From the NCBI GenBank assembly GCA_025463135.1, contig JAOAPY010000041.1, positions 1 through 48,327 on the forward strand: 48,327 nucleotides of DNA, read 5' to 3'. Shown piece after piece: positions 29,369 to 37,378 of this stretch; position 1 is the first letter of the stretch, and every line of letters begins with the position of its first letter. The notes below the pieces were generated by a model that saw nothing but the letters and a program-made list of their open reading frames with translations, made no database searches and was not told the origin of the DNA. This stretch comes from Acidobacteriota bacterium. GTDB lineage: Bacteria; Acidobacteriota; Blastocatellia; Pyrinomonadales; Pyrinomonadaceae. A program made the position numbers and the translations under genes.

Positions 29369-29665
29369 CTACAACTCAGGAATCCCGCGCGCCGAATGCC
29401 AAACACGCACCATTTCACAAAGCCTTCGCTCATGATCGATTCGATAAACGATCCTCTACGGGCGAAAGATAATTTCGCGAATTGCTTCATTCCGGTATTC
29501 GGGAACAATGCGGCCAGACTCGGGGAATATTCGCAGCCGGTCTGTCTCCGAAATTAATTCAAAACCGAAAGCCATCGCACGGTCAGGATTATCACGCGCA
29601 ATGAAGAGCACAATGTCGTGTAGGTCGTCGCGGGCAGCGGGAGACCAGCTTAGCTTATAAGCCAT
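29369..29665 (-). pseudogene. ParE-family toxin broken by an in-frame TAG
   Basis: MAYKLSWSPAARDDLHDIVL matches the intact toxin at 25476-25775. The frame reads ...REIIFRP, then TAG (29456-29458), then continues RIVYRIDHERRLCEMVRVWH to a normal end PEL-stop at 29369. The TAG sits where toxins of this group have Tyr (TAC), so one base change destroys it. Full length would be 98 aa, as in the intact paralogue. The start overlaps its antitoxin by 16 bp. Confidence 0.85.
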
Positions 29666-29835
29666 GAGGCCAACTGTTTTTTGACTTCTTCGTGAGGAAT
29701 GCCTTCGCCGCTGTCCAATTGATCGAGCCCCTTCCGCACAGCCGCCATGAATTCAATGCGCACGGCAATGTCATCCAACGAGCAGTTGTCCGGCAGGGAG
29801 CGAATAGTCTCGATCACGATCTCTTTCTCAGTCAT
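29650..29835 (-). CDS. Antitoxin of the broken ParE module
   Basis: 61 aa from ATG 29835: MTEKEIVIETIRSLPDNCSL, then IEFMAAVRKGLDQLDSGEG and a tail KKQLASWLIS. Homologous to the antitoxin at 25760-25948, with the same 16-bp overlap with the toxin. A longer frame to 29925 is not preferred. With its toxin disrupted it is an orphan antitoxin that might still cross-neutralise the paralogous toxin 4 kb away. Confidence 0.78.
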   Translation of the reverse strand: MTEKEIVIETIRSLPDNCSLDDIAVRIEFMAAVRKGLDQLDSGEGIPHEEVKKQLASWLIS

Positions 29836-30290
29836 GCGACAATTATCGAACCGCACCAGCAAATTGTGCAAGAGCACCGACGCCCCCAGGCAACGAACTC
29901 GCGGACGCAATGCCGTCAGAACCATCCGCGTTGCCGAAATCGCGTCACGCGCTATCCAGACCGAGTGCGGTCCGTTCCGCTGACGTATGATTTGCGGGAT
30001 AGTAATCGCTCAGGTTGTCAGCGGAATTATCCTACTCGCCGGAGGTCTCTCACTGCCAATCTCACGCCTATCGACATTCAAGTAACGGTGGCAGTCAGGC
30101 CTGCGATTTTCAATAATCAATGTTCCGAACTTCTCGGCATGACGTGTAATTGTTTTTTGCGGTGAGTGAATGCAAATACTCGCCGAAGAAAATCTTATCA
30201 CCGTATAGCGTCAATCAAGATCGCAGAATCACAGGGTAGTTCCGATTTCCGATTTCTACATCAACGGAGAGGCAAATCTCGAAGGCAATG

Positions 30291-30416
30291 AGGTCAGTAC
30301 CACCTGCGGTAGCGGGTGGGTCTGCTCCCGACCAAGATCGCTGGGCAAACCAGATCCTCTCGGCGTTATTGCTGCTCCAACGACAACCCACCCGCTACCG
30401 CAGGCGGTACTGACCT
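30291..30416. repeat. 126-bp palindromic element, copy 2
   Basis: Inverted relative to the copy at 26794-26919: AGGTCAGTACCACC at the left and TACTGACCT at the right, with inner GGTAGCGGGTGGG / CCCACCCGCTACC arms and a shared centre containing AACGCCGAGAGGATCTGG. Aligned by eye, most positions agree. Confidence 0.85.
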
Positions 30417-30971
30417 CATGCCTCGCAGTAACTCGCCGGGCAGTCCTTTCTTTCTCAGCAACACGCTAACGGAGCACTACTATTAGCTTGACGATGTCTT
30501 GTCATAGTGTTAAGACCATACACAATTAGGATGACGTAGGAACGCTCGGGAGGTTTTTGTTCAAAACCCCACGGGCTTTTGTTTTTCGGGAATTCAATTT
30601 GGAAGTGCAACAGAATATCGTTCGTGTTTCGCTCCAGCGGAGCGAAATGTTTATAGCTACGAACACACCCAAAAGATTTCGCTCTGGTAGGAGCGAATCG
30701 CCGCAGCAGAGCAAAACTGGTGAAGAAACGGTTACGCTCCTCCGGAGCTAAGGAGCAAAGAAAGGATCACGCAGCTATAAACATCTTGCTCCGCTGGGGC
30801 GAAAACGAGATCACCTGCGGCTCTCCCAAATTCAATGCACTACGGAGCGAGATTTTTGAGCGTCGCCCGTAGCTATAAACATCTTGCCCGCTGGAGCGAA
30901 AACGAATTCACCTGTTGCTCTTGAAACTTGAATCCACCTTTTGAAATCGAATAATCCGTTTGGAGAAAATC
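30417..30971. other. Repeat-rich intergenic region
   Basis: No convincing gene. It holds three copies of the GTTTATAGC hairpin repeat (30630-30658, 30773-30803, 30871-30899) and several shorter GCTCC/GGAGC hairpins between them. The promoter of the following lipoprotein gene should lie near 30900-30960 but was not identified. Confidence 0.6.
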
Positions 30972-32030
30972 ATGAAAAAGATCACTCTCTCTATTTTATT
31001 AGCTGCTGCGTCGACGTTTGTCGCGGCCTGCGGAGGCCCGGCTGCTAACACCGGCGCAAATAATACCAACACGAATGCCAACACAAATACGAGCAAACCG
31101 GTTGCGGCCACACCGACCACCGACGCGTTAATGGCCCTCGACAAACAGGCCAATGAGGCTTATGTGAAGGGCGATTCAAAGTTCTTTGAGGGAATGCTGA
31201 GCGACAAGTTCGTTATTCTCGCCGGCGGCCAGCGGATGGACAAGGCCGCAACCGTCAAGATGATCGCCGGCGTCAAGTGCGACATCAAGTCAATGAACCT
31301 GACCGAGCCCGCGCTGTCGATGATCGACGCGGACACGTATGCCCTCAGCTATAAGGTCACCTGGGACGGCACGTGCAACGGCCCCGACGGCAAGCCGATG
31401 AAGGTGCCGAGCCCGATCCGTTCGGCCAGCATCTGGGTCCGCAGCGCCGACAAATGGCAGGCGGTCTTCCACGGCGAGAATTTGATCGTCGATCCGAAGA
31501 ATCCGCCAAAGGCCGCACCCACAGCTCCGCCAAAAAAGCCCGCAGCTCCCGCCAAAAAAGAAGAGCCGAAGAAGAATGACAAGACTGCGGCTAATTCAAA
31601 TACGGCTGCTAACACTGCTGCTCCGGCCGCAGTTCAGTCTAAGGCCACGCCCGATGCCAACACCGACGCTCTCGTCAAGGTCGAACTCGCGCTATGGGAA
31701 GCATGGAAGGCGCACGACGCCAAAAAGCTCGACGACCTGATGGCAAAGGACGTTTCCTTTGTAAATATATTCGGCACCTACCTCGCAACCAGGGCCGATG
31801 CAATGAAGGACTGGACCGGGGCCGGATGCAATATCAAGAGCGTCAGCGTCACTGACGGCTTCGCCTCAGCTCTTTCGCCGACCGTCGAGATGCTCACTCG
31901 CAAGGGCACTGCCGAAGGCACTTGTGGCGGCCAGAAGGTCGGGGGAACTGTTATCTGGGGCGTGTCAATTTATGTTAAGGACGGCGATGCATGGAAGTTC
32001 GCCTTTGGTATGAATTCGCCCGCTATGTAA
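30972..32030 (+). CDS. Lipoprotein with two NTF2-like (DUF4440-type) domains
   Basis: 352 aa from ATG 30972 (GGAG 6 nt upstream). A lipoprotein signal ending in VAAC is followed by an Asn/Thr-rich tether. Two similar domains, about residues 50-165 (LMALDKQANEAYVKGDSKFF) and 235-350 (VELALWEAWKAHDAKKLDDL), have the SnoaL/DUF4440 pattern; a Pro/Ala/Lys-rich linker joins them. NTF2-like folds bind small ligands; no catalytic role can be assigned. The internal repeat suggests duplication. Confidence 0.82.
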   Translation: MKKITLSILLAAASTFVAACGGPAANTGANNTNTNANTNTSKPVAATPTTDALMALDKQANEAYVKGDSKFFEGMLSDKFVILAGGQRMDKAATVKMIAGVKCDIKSMNLTEPALSMIDADTYALSYKVTWDGTCNGPDGKPMKVPSPIRSASIWVRSADKWQAVFHGENLIVDPKNPPKAAPTAPPKKPAAPAKKEEPKKNDKTAANSNTAANTAAPAAVQSKATPDANTDALVKVELALWEAWKAHDAKKLDDLMAKDVSFVNIFGTYLATRADAMKDWTGAGCNIKSVSVTDGFASALSPTVEMLTRKGTAEGTCGGQKVGGTVIWGVSIYVKDGDAWKFAFGMNSPAM

Positions 32031-32055
32031 GCTTGATTGCCGGTAAAAACTACTG

Positions 32056-32085
32056 AAGGCCGGAGTTCTTCGCTCCGGCCTTTTT
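32056..32085 (+). terminator. Intrinsic terminator of the lipoprotein gene
   Basis: AAGGCCGGAG (32056-32065) pairs with CTCCGGCCTT (32073-32082), followed by further T residues. It lies 25 bp after the stop and before the convergent FGE-like gene. Confidence 0.85.
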
Positions 32086-32115
32086 ATGCGAGCATGCGCG
32101 GAACGAATGTAAAGG

Positions 32116-32940
32116 CTATGACCGCGCAACCGCCACCAACCGAATCCCGACGTCTTTCCAGCGATAGTCGTGGGGAGCTTCGCTGCGTTGGGCCGACCGG
32201 ACGCGCTTGGCATCAAAGGTCCACGAACCGCCACGCTCCATCCGATCGTCTGAGATTGCCTTACTCCATGCTGAGCCGTCCGTTGGCGCACCATCATAGT
32301 TGTTATGTTGGTAGTCCATCACCCACTCCGACACATTCCCGTGCATGTCGTACAAGCCCCATGCGTTCGCCTGCTTCAGTCCCACCGGATGCGTCTTATA
32401 GTCCGCGTTAACCGTGTACCACCCCATTGAGTTCAGATCGCCCGCGTAATCACCAGTCGTCCCGGCGCGACAAGCGTATTCCCATTCTGCTTCATTCGGT
32501 AAGCGGTATTGGTAGCCGTCATTCTGCGCGTTCAACTTCTTGATGAACTCCTGCGCGTCATCCGATGAGACTTGCTCCACAGGACAGTTCTCACCGCAGT
32601 TGCTAAACTTTGAAGGGTTGTTGCCCATCACTTTCTGCCACTGCGATTGCGTCACTTCATAGCGGCCCATGTAGAAGCCGCGCGCGAATGTCACCTGATG
32701 AACGGGCTGCTCGTTTGGATCGCCGTTGCCCGATCCCATCTGAAAACTACCAGCCGGGACATACGCGAACTCCATCCCGCTGCCGTTCTTCACGACTGTT
32801 CCCGGACTACTGTTCGCGCTTTTTTTACTGCAACCACCCAGCGCAATTAACCCCACGAGACATACGAGCCCAATGGCTAAACCAATCCATGATCCGCTCC
32901 GACGCTTCGCTTGCTGCTGGTTGCTGATCTCTTCCGGCAT
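32116..32940 (-). CDS. FGE/SUMF1-domain lipoprotein
   Basis: 274 aa from ATG 32940 (AAAGGAG 8 nt upstream). A membrane segment ends in a lipobox (IALGGC). The formylglycine-generating-enzyme fold follows: MEFAYVPAGSFQMGS, RYEVTQSQWQKVMG, YRLPNEAEWEYACRAG, HGNVSEWVMDY, MERGGSWTFDAKRVRSAQR. The cysteine pair used by true FGEs near the C-terminal RGGSW..C.R region is missing (SAQR instead), so it is more likely a C-type-lectin-like or structural SUMF protein than a sulfatase activator. It lies immediately beyond an attC-like site but has its own upstream region. Confidence 0.85.
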   Translation of the reverse strand: MPEEISNQQQAKRRSGSWIGLAIGLVCLVGLIALGGCSKKSANSSPGTVVKNGSGMEFAYVPAGSFQMGSGNGDPNEQPVHQVTFARGFYMGRYEVTQSQWQKVMGNNPSKFSNCGENCPVEQVSSDDAQEFIKKLNAQNDGYQYRLPNEAEWEYACRAGTTGDYAGDLNSMGWYTVNADYKTHPVGLKQANAWGLYDMHGNVSEWVMDYQHNNYDGAPTDGSAWSKAISDDRMERGGSWTFDAKRVRSAQRSEAPHDYRWKDVGIRLVAVARS

Positions 32941-33137
32941 CTTTGTCACTCCTTTGTAGTGGGCCTCGCCCAAGCGGCAGCCAATGGTTAAGGGTTCAAA
33001 TAGTCAAGACGATTCGGGGAAAGTATTTCGTCTGAGATTTTTTCAACGAGCGGCGACACACTTCGACTGCCGACGTTGTGGGGCTTACGACGACTGGAAT
33101 CTCTCTGCGGATTCGATTTCGATGCTAAAAGGAAAGC

Positions 33138-33282
33138 GCCTAACGCCCGCGCTCAGACGTGGAATTTACGCCCCAGGCTTCATGCTTTCGCCTGCTCCGC
33201 AGGCTGTCAGATACTTTTGCGCTGCTGATATCGGATCGAAAAGAAAATCAAAACCGCGGTAGGCTGCATGCGTTTGTTAGGC
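33138..33282 (-). other. attC-like recombination site (integron cassette end)
   Basis: On the minus strand it begins GCCTAAC (R'', 33282-33276), containing the stop codon of the VOC gene, continues AAACGCATGCAGCC, and ends GTTAGGC (R', 33144-33138), preceded by CGTCTGAGCGCGGGC. The two ends are imperfectly complementary over about 25 bp, with a variable centre of extra hairpins. Length 145 bp is at the upper end for attC. This is the layout of an integron 59-base element. Confidence 0.68.
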
Positions 33283-33693
33283 CGGCGTCTCGTGGCCCCT
33301 CAGCTCCAGCGAAGAGAAGGCACTAATCATGACGTAGTATCCGTCCGGATCCCGGAGCGCGAACTCTTGTGTTCCAGTAGCCGGGTTCGTGTTCGGCTCC
33401 TCTTCGAGCCGGGCGACGAGCGCGCGTGCTCTTTTCAGCGCCATATCGAAATCGTCGACGCGGAAGAACAAAAGCAGCCCGTTGCCCGGTGTCGCATTGT
33501 CCGCGCTCGTCAACGACGGATGCTCGTGCGCGCCCCACTGGTGGAGGCAGAGCAGGACAGTTCCATCCGAATCGACGATCTGACCAAAGTAGGTATGGCC
33601 CGGTTGTGTCTCGGGCTGGCCGAAGAGCGACTGGTACCATTTGAAGCTACTCGGCACATCGCTTACGCCGATGATCGTCCAGGTGCGTTTCAT
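33277..33693 (-). CDS. VOC-family (glyoxalase/bleomycin-resistance-like) protein, cassette gene
   Basis: 138 aa with the two beta-alpha-beta modules of the vicinal-oxygen-chelate family: WTIIGVSDVPSSFKWYQSLF at the start, GHTYFGQIVDSDGTVLLCL, and EFALRDPDGYYVMIS near the end. Enzymatic reaction unknown. The ATG lies 21 bp inside the cassette boundary (G^TTAGGC at 33713-33707) and the stop falls in the first core site of the following attC, a compact arrangement typical of gene cassettes. Confidence 0.88.
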   Translation of the reverse strand: MKRTWTIIGVSDVPSSFKWYQSLFGQPETQPGHTYFGQIVDSDGTVLLCLHQWGAHEHPSLTSADNATPGNGLLLFFRVDDFDMALKRARALVARLEEEPNTNPATGTQEFALRDPDGYYVMISAFSSLELRGHETPA

Positions 33694-33706
33694 AATGTTT
33701 CTACCG

Positions 33707-33812
33707 GCCTAACGATGGCCTTTAACTGCGCGCACGGTCAGCATCAACCGTGAAGCAATTAGCCATTTGAGAAGCACGCTATCGTGCCGTCGGCTGCAAG
33801 GCCTTGTTCGGC
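33707..33812 (-). other. attC-like recombination site
   Basis: On the minus strand: R'' GCCGAAC (33812-33806), then AAGGCCTTGCAGCC and GACGGCACG; at the other end CCGTGCGCGCAGTTAAAGGCC and R' GTTAGGC (33713-33707). The arms pair with a few bulged bases around a ~50-nt centre. The spacing (106 bp) fits attC, and it directly follows the stop of the 57-aa zinc-finger gene (15 bp). Confidence 0.68.
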
Positions 33813-33826
33813 GGCCCATGACGAAA

Positions 33827-34000
33827 TCAACTGTCAAATCGCTTTAGATTTTCATAACCATGTGAGTGCGGGCACTGCAATTGTGTAAGGGTTCCGCCTT
33901 TTAGGCATTCGTAGTGATAGAACGCATCGCACTGTTTGCAGTAGTAGCGTGGATAGCGGAGCTCTTTGCCGCAGCCGTAACACGTTTTTGTTTCCGACAT
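33827..34000 (-). CDS. 57-aa treble-clef zinc-finger protein, cassette gene
   Basis: A small protein with ligands Cys7/Cys10 (CYGC), Cys21/Cys24 (CKQC), His29/Cys32 (HYEC) and a further Cys43/His45/His47 group. The CxxC-x10-CxxC-x4-HxxC pattern resembles PHD/C1-like zinc folds that mediate protein contacts. ATG at 34000 has AAAGGAG 7 nt upstream, 21 bp after the stop of the 168-aa gene, so the two are probably co-translated within one cassette. Unrecognised beyond the metal motif. Confidence 0.75.
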   Translation of the reverse strand: MSETKTCYGCGKELRYPRYYCKQCDAFYHYECLKGGTLTQLQCPHSHGYENLKRFDS

Positions 34001-34021
34001 GATGGGCTCCTTTTACTTTGT

Positions 34022-34528
34022 TTACTTTGTTTTCAACACGATGACGCCAAGCTCGTTTATTAGTTTCGGTGTGCTAAAGAGCAATCCCAGGATTATTCGA
34101 GACAGCTGATCCAACAGCACTTGAGCAATGTCTTCATTGCTCCATTTAGCAAGATAAGAGCCGTGATTGTTGAGGCTAACGTATGGGAGTTCGTCAATGA
34201 TCGCCGCCGCAAGATATGCGGTGTTTTCCATATTCTCGCAAAGAAGCCCGAATATCCTATTAACGTCAGCGCCCTCGCTCATGTCAATAACGCCAAACAA
34301 GTGTGTTAGCCTGATCCAAATGAATTCGCCGCCCGCAGACACTTCGTACAAGAGACGCGTTTGATGCCCCCAAGCGGAAAAGACGGTCTCTAGAACAAAA
34401 CCATCATCTCCCATTTCCGCGAAATTGGTTATGCCAGGGCGGACTCCCCCTTCGGCCTTGGCGGTCTCAACGGTCGCCTGAGTATTCGCCTTAATCATAC
34501 CCAATATCGTCGCCATCCTATCCTTCAT
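34022..34528 (-). CDS. Hypothetical cassette protein (YbjN/type III chaperone-like size)
   Basis: 168 aa, mixed alpha/beta, without signal peptide or membrane segment. It includes WGHQTRLLYEVSAGGEFIWI followed by RLTHLFGVID and LLCENMENTAYLAAAIIDEL. The rhythm loosely recalls YbjN-like or CesT-like chaperone folds (weak). It pairs with the zinc-finger gene downstream. GGAG lies about 6 nt before the ATG. The function cannot be named. Confidence 0.7.
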   Translation of the reverse strand: MKDRMATILGMIKANTQATVETAKAEGGVRPGITNFAEMGDDGFVLETVFSAWGHQTRLLYEVSAGGEFIWIRLTHLFGVIDMSEGADVNRIFGLLCENMENTAYLAAAIIDELPYVSLNNHGSYLAKWSNEDIAQVLLDQLSRIILGLLFSTPKLINELGVIVLKTK

Positions 34529-34935
34529 TTTAGCTCCTTATTCGAATGTATAGGTTCTGAGTCGAACATTCGCAGCCGCCGATCAATGTATCTCTGGTTT
34601 AGTATGAAATCGGCGACCTAAGTTCTCTTGCGTATAAAACCGTGCGCCACGTTCTGTCAAGGCTCTGGTTATCAACTCGAGTACCGGATTCCGCATCTCG
34701 CTTCTATGCAGATCCGTATGAACCCGAATCGAGGCGGTTCAGAGTGGATCCGCCTGACTCCTGACGCAAAACAGTAAGTAAGCCGCCAGTCGGCTCAGGG
34801 CTTTCGCCAAATCGCCGCCATCACCGTGCCGCAGGTGTAGACCGACGGCGACTGTGAACTCATGCAGTTTCCGCGGCTTCGATTGCGGCTGAGCAACAAC
34901 TCGTGTCTGACTGGCACTCCAGTTGAATGAAGTTG
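34529..34935. other. Spacer between cassette genes, no clear gene
   Basis: About 400 bp. At its right end lies the half-site ACCTAAC (minus strand, 34941-34935), followed by a hairpin AACAACT...AGTTGTT to about 34890. A matching GTTRRRY end is not evident; GTTCGAC at 34567-34561 is a weak candidate. Short frames here lack start signals and similarity. Confidence 0.5.
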
Positions 34936-35244
34936 TTAGGTGTCGCCGTCGGATTGAACAGCTCGTTTGCAGATCTCTTGACAACGTTCCTTCGCATAAT
35001 TCCAAGCGGAGAAATGACAACTCTCATCTTCTGAGATGATATAAGGATCATTACCGAAACTCGTGTAATGACTATAGAGTTCATCGGCTGTCATCCCTGA
35101 GCGATATAGGGATCTTAAGTCTGCATCCACCAGCGCCTTCGCCGCGCTCAGAGCGATATCAGATGACTCAAACTCACCATGCGTATACCGCTCGCTTTCA
35201 TCCATATAGTGAAAGTTATCATCCACAACAACTTTGTATTTCAT
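34936..35244 (-). CDS. Hypothetical 102-aa protein, probable integron cassette gene
   Basis: MKYKVVVDDNFHYMDESERY, then GEFESSDIALSAAKALVDAD and a closing WNYAKERCQEICKRAV: a small acidic protein of a type commonly met in environmental gene cassettes. The stop codon TAA lies inside the core-site sequence ACCTAAC, exactly as in the VOC cassette. Function unknown. Confidence 0.75.
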   Translation of the reverse strand: MKYKVVVDDNFHYMDESERYTHGEFESSDIALSAAKALVDADLRSLYRSGMTADELYSHYTSFGNDPYIISEDESCHFSAWNYAKERCQEICKRAVQSDGDT

Positions 35245-35405
35245 CTATAGCTATTCTCAGCTCTGCTAATAATAATCGTCTAGACTAAGGTACATGGGGT
35301 GCAAGGAGTGCAAACGCGGCTTAAGGATTTCATGTCCAAGCTCGCGTCACAGTTTGCGGTCTACACTAGATGGACTGCGTCTCGCGGTCACCTTATCAAC
35401 AGGCA

Positions 35406-35897
35406 TCAGTCGCGGATCCATTTCACCATGTGAGGGAAAGGCTTCACGTTGCGAGAGAGGGCATTCCCTTCGTCAAACGCCATCCCCCATGTCTGCAGTA
35501 GCGGGAAGCCAATGTAGATCCCGCGCCGCGCGCAATCGATGATCATTGGGGAGTCACCACGCTTGTAGGCAGTGTCGTGAAAGACATCCTCCGGCTGAAT
35601 GTCGAGCTCCAGTAAGGCGGCCCAGCACCAGGCGATGGTTGTCAATTCCTCGCCTGCCGCTTCTTCAACGAAGCCAAAGTCAGCTGACCGGCGCTCGGGC
35701 GGGGCAAGCGCGATGTGCGCGGCCTCGTGCAGGGCGTCACCCGGCGCGATGAGTATTGACTCGTCAACGACAAGCGATCCATACGAGATGAGACTACCTG
35801 GGAAGAGCGTCGGCACCTCGATGGTGCCGGCGCGCATTTCGATGCCGATTGAGCCGAGGAACGCGGCCATCCGGGACAGACGCGGATCGCGAAACAT
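35406..35897 (-). CDS. Hypothetical HExxH-containing protein
   Basis: 163 aa. ALHEAAHIALAPPERR contains HEAAH, a zincin-type HExxH, with GFVEEAAGEELTTIAWCWAA further on providing possible third ligands. No signal peptide, hence probably cytoplasmic; the overall pattern recalls ImmA/IrrE-like metalloproteases but similarity is weak. No core site was found upstream, so cassette membership is undecided. Confidence 0.68.
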   Translation of the reverse strand: MFRDPRLSRMAAFLGSIGIEMRAGTIEVPTLFPGSLISYGSLVVDESILIAPGDALHEAAHIALAPPERRSADFGFVEEAAGEELTTIAWCWAALLELDIQPEDVFHDTAYKRGDSPMIIDCARRGIYIGFPLLQTWGMAFDEGNALSRNVKPFPHMVKWIRD

Positions 35898-35939
35898 AGG
35901 CTCGTCAGAATAGCATAGTTGCTTGATACTGCGTTGTTG

Positions 35940-36155
35940 TTACGAGGCAGGAGGTTTTAGCTCCAGCTCTGCAATGCTCCGCTTGAACTTCACCAAGTCC
36001 TCGTCACTCACAGCTTCCCACGAATCGAACTCTTGCATCAGTCGCAGTTCACCGTTCGACTTCATATTAAGGAACCGCGCAAAGTCATAAACCTCTTGCT
36101 GCAAAGACTCCGGGAGATTCTCGACTTCCTTGATAATAAGCTCTTGAGTGCTCAT
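35940..36155 (-). CDS. DUF2281-like small protein, possible antitoxin
   Basis: 71 aa from the ATG at 36155: MSTQELIIKEVENLPESLQQ, then EVYDFARFLNMKS, the DUF2281/VapB-like pattern, with an acidic tail. Such proteins often precede a PIN or RelE toxin; here no toxin follows, so it is either solitary or a relic. Confidence 0.72.
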   Translation of the reverse strand: MSTQELIIKEVENLPESLQQEVYDFARFLNMKSNGELRLMQEFDSWEAVSDEDLVKFKRSIAELELKPPAS

Positions 36156-36287
36156 ATCGTTATTTATCGCGGAATCGCGGACATGTGTAAACCTCTGAGG
36201 ACACGTAAATGGCACATCGTAAAGGCAAGAACAAAGAGTCCGGGTTGTCCACTTGTTATGACCCTGTTACTAATTCACGTCGCATAA

Positions 36288-36809
36288 TTACTCAGGGTGC
36301 TCACCGGGTCCTGGCTGGCCGTCGGGTGGCGGGGGCATTCTCATGCCGCGGAGTTTTCCCTGCTGTTCGGCGGTCAACTGATTCTTGAGACGAATGCCCA
36401 GGCTGAAATGTAGACGTTTGATCTGACGTTCAGTATCCAGCACCTTGTCCAGTTGCGACAGTGCCTGCTGTTCGTCTACTGCATTGGCTTTCATTGTTTG
36501 GTGCAACGCTTCCATCGCATCCTGAAGTTGCCATTGCGACTCGAGAAAGCGCGTCGTGGTCTTTTGAATTTCGCCGCGCATAAAGTTCTTCTGCTCGTCA
36601 GTCAGTCCCAGCTCGCGCGCATGGCCCATGATCAGCTCCGGAGGAAACATTACATCCCCCAACGGATCCATTGGGGGCATGGGAGGCTGAGGCGGGCGGG
36701 GCTGTGCGGCCATTGCATTCGGCGGTGGTTGTTGCGCGCGCAGCAGTGGAATACCAACCAGCACGCTGACGCCGAGTATTGCGATCATGATTCCCATTCT
36801 TCTCTTCAT
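36288..36809 (-). CDS. Spy/CpxP-like periplasmic protein
   Basis: 173 aa from the ATG at 36809 (AAGGAG 6 nt upstream). A signal sequence, a Pro-rich stretch (PPPNAMAAQPRPPQPPMPPM), then LGLTDEQKNFMRGEIQKTTT and LTAEQQGKLRGM, the repeated 'LT.EQ' helix pattern of Spy/CpxP periplasmic chaperones or metal-stress sensors. Last gene of an ECF sigma operon, so likely a regulated envelope-stress target. Confidence 0.82.
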   Translation of the reverse strand: MKRRMGIMIAILGVSVLVGIPLLRAQQPPPNAMAAQPRPPQPPMPPMDPLGDVMFPPELIMGHARELGLTDEQKNFMRGEIQKTTTRFLESQWQLQDAMEALHQTMKANAVDEQQALSQLDKVLDTERQIKRLHFSLGIRLKNQLTAEQQGKLRGMRMPPPPDGQPGPGEHPE

Positions 36810-36820
36810 TATTTTCTCCT

Positions 36821-37378
36821 TCATTGCGGTGTGTTCGGCAAAAATATTTTCAATTCGGTAAGAGAGCGGTCGAGCTGCGGCAACGACGTCAGCACATCGT
36901 CCGCGGGCGACTGCATGAGCGTCGCCGTCGGTGATTGCCAGGTCGAGATAGAGACGTCCGCTCGGATGGCTGAATTTGAAGCAGTGATGTCAGCCTGATG
37001 ACGCAGCGTTGTGAACCGTCGAGTTCCGCGGTTCGACTTAACGTGATTAGGTGCTTGAGCCACGCCCGATTTTGTGGTCCCAGGTTCTGTTGCCGGCGGC
37101 GCCGGCGTTGGGTCAAACGTTGACTGTATAGCGGCCACGGCGGGATTAGACGACTGATCCAATTGTGAGTGTCGCGACCAAAACACGAGCGAGCACAGGG
37201 TGATTACAACCAGGACCGTGGCCGCGGCGAGTGAGAACTTAAATACGCGTGACGACGAAGGACTGGTGGCCCGCGCATGGTTCCACACACTGCTGAATTC
37301 GGGCGCCAGGCGCTCGTCCGCGAGTTTCAGTTCATGAAACAGCGCCAGGATTTTCTTTTCGTTCCCAACTAATTCCAT
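36821..37378 (-). CDS. Single-pass membrane protein, putative anti-sigma factor
   Basis: 185 aa from ATG 37378. A short cytoplasmic part (ILALFHELKLADERLAPEFS), one membrane helix (FSLAAATVLVVITLCSLVFW) and a periplasmic Ser/Thr/Pro-rich domain. It overlaps the 3' end of the sigma-factor gene by about 47 bp and is followed closely by the Spy-like gene, the usual position for an anti-sigma factor, but no zinc-binding HxxxCxxC motif is seen. Confidence 0.75.
   Translation of the reverse strand: MELVGNEKKILALFHELKLADERLAPEFSSVWNHARATSPSSSRVFKFSLAAATVLVVITLCSLVFWSRHSQLDQSSNPAVAAIQSTFDPTPAPPATEPGTTKSGVAQAPNHVKSNRGTRRFTTLRHQADITASNSAIRADVSISTWQSPTATLMQSPADDVLTSLPQLDRSLTELKIFLPNTPQ

Noticed and set aside
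34739-35020. 93-codon frame between cassette genes
   Set aside because: Overlaps the 102-aa gene and the half attC, no ribosome binding site, composition not protein-like.
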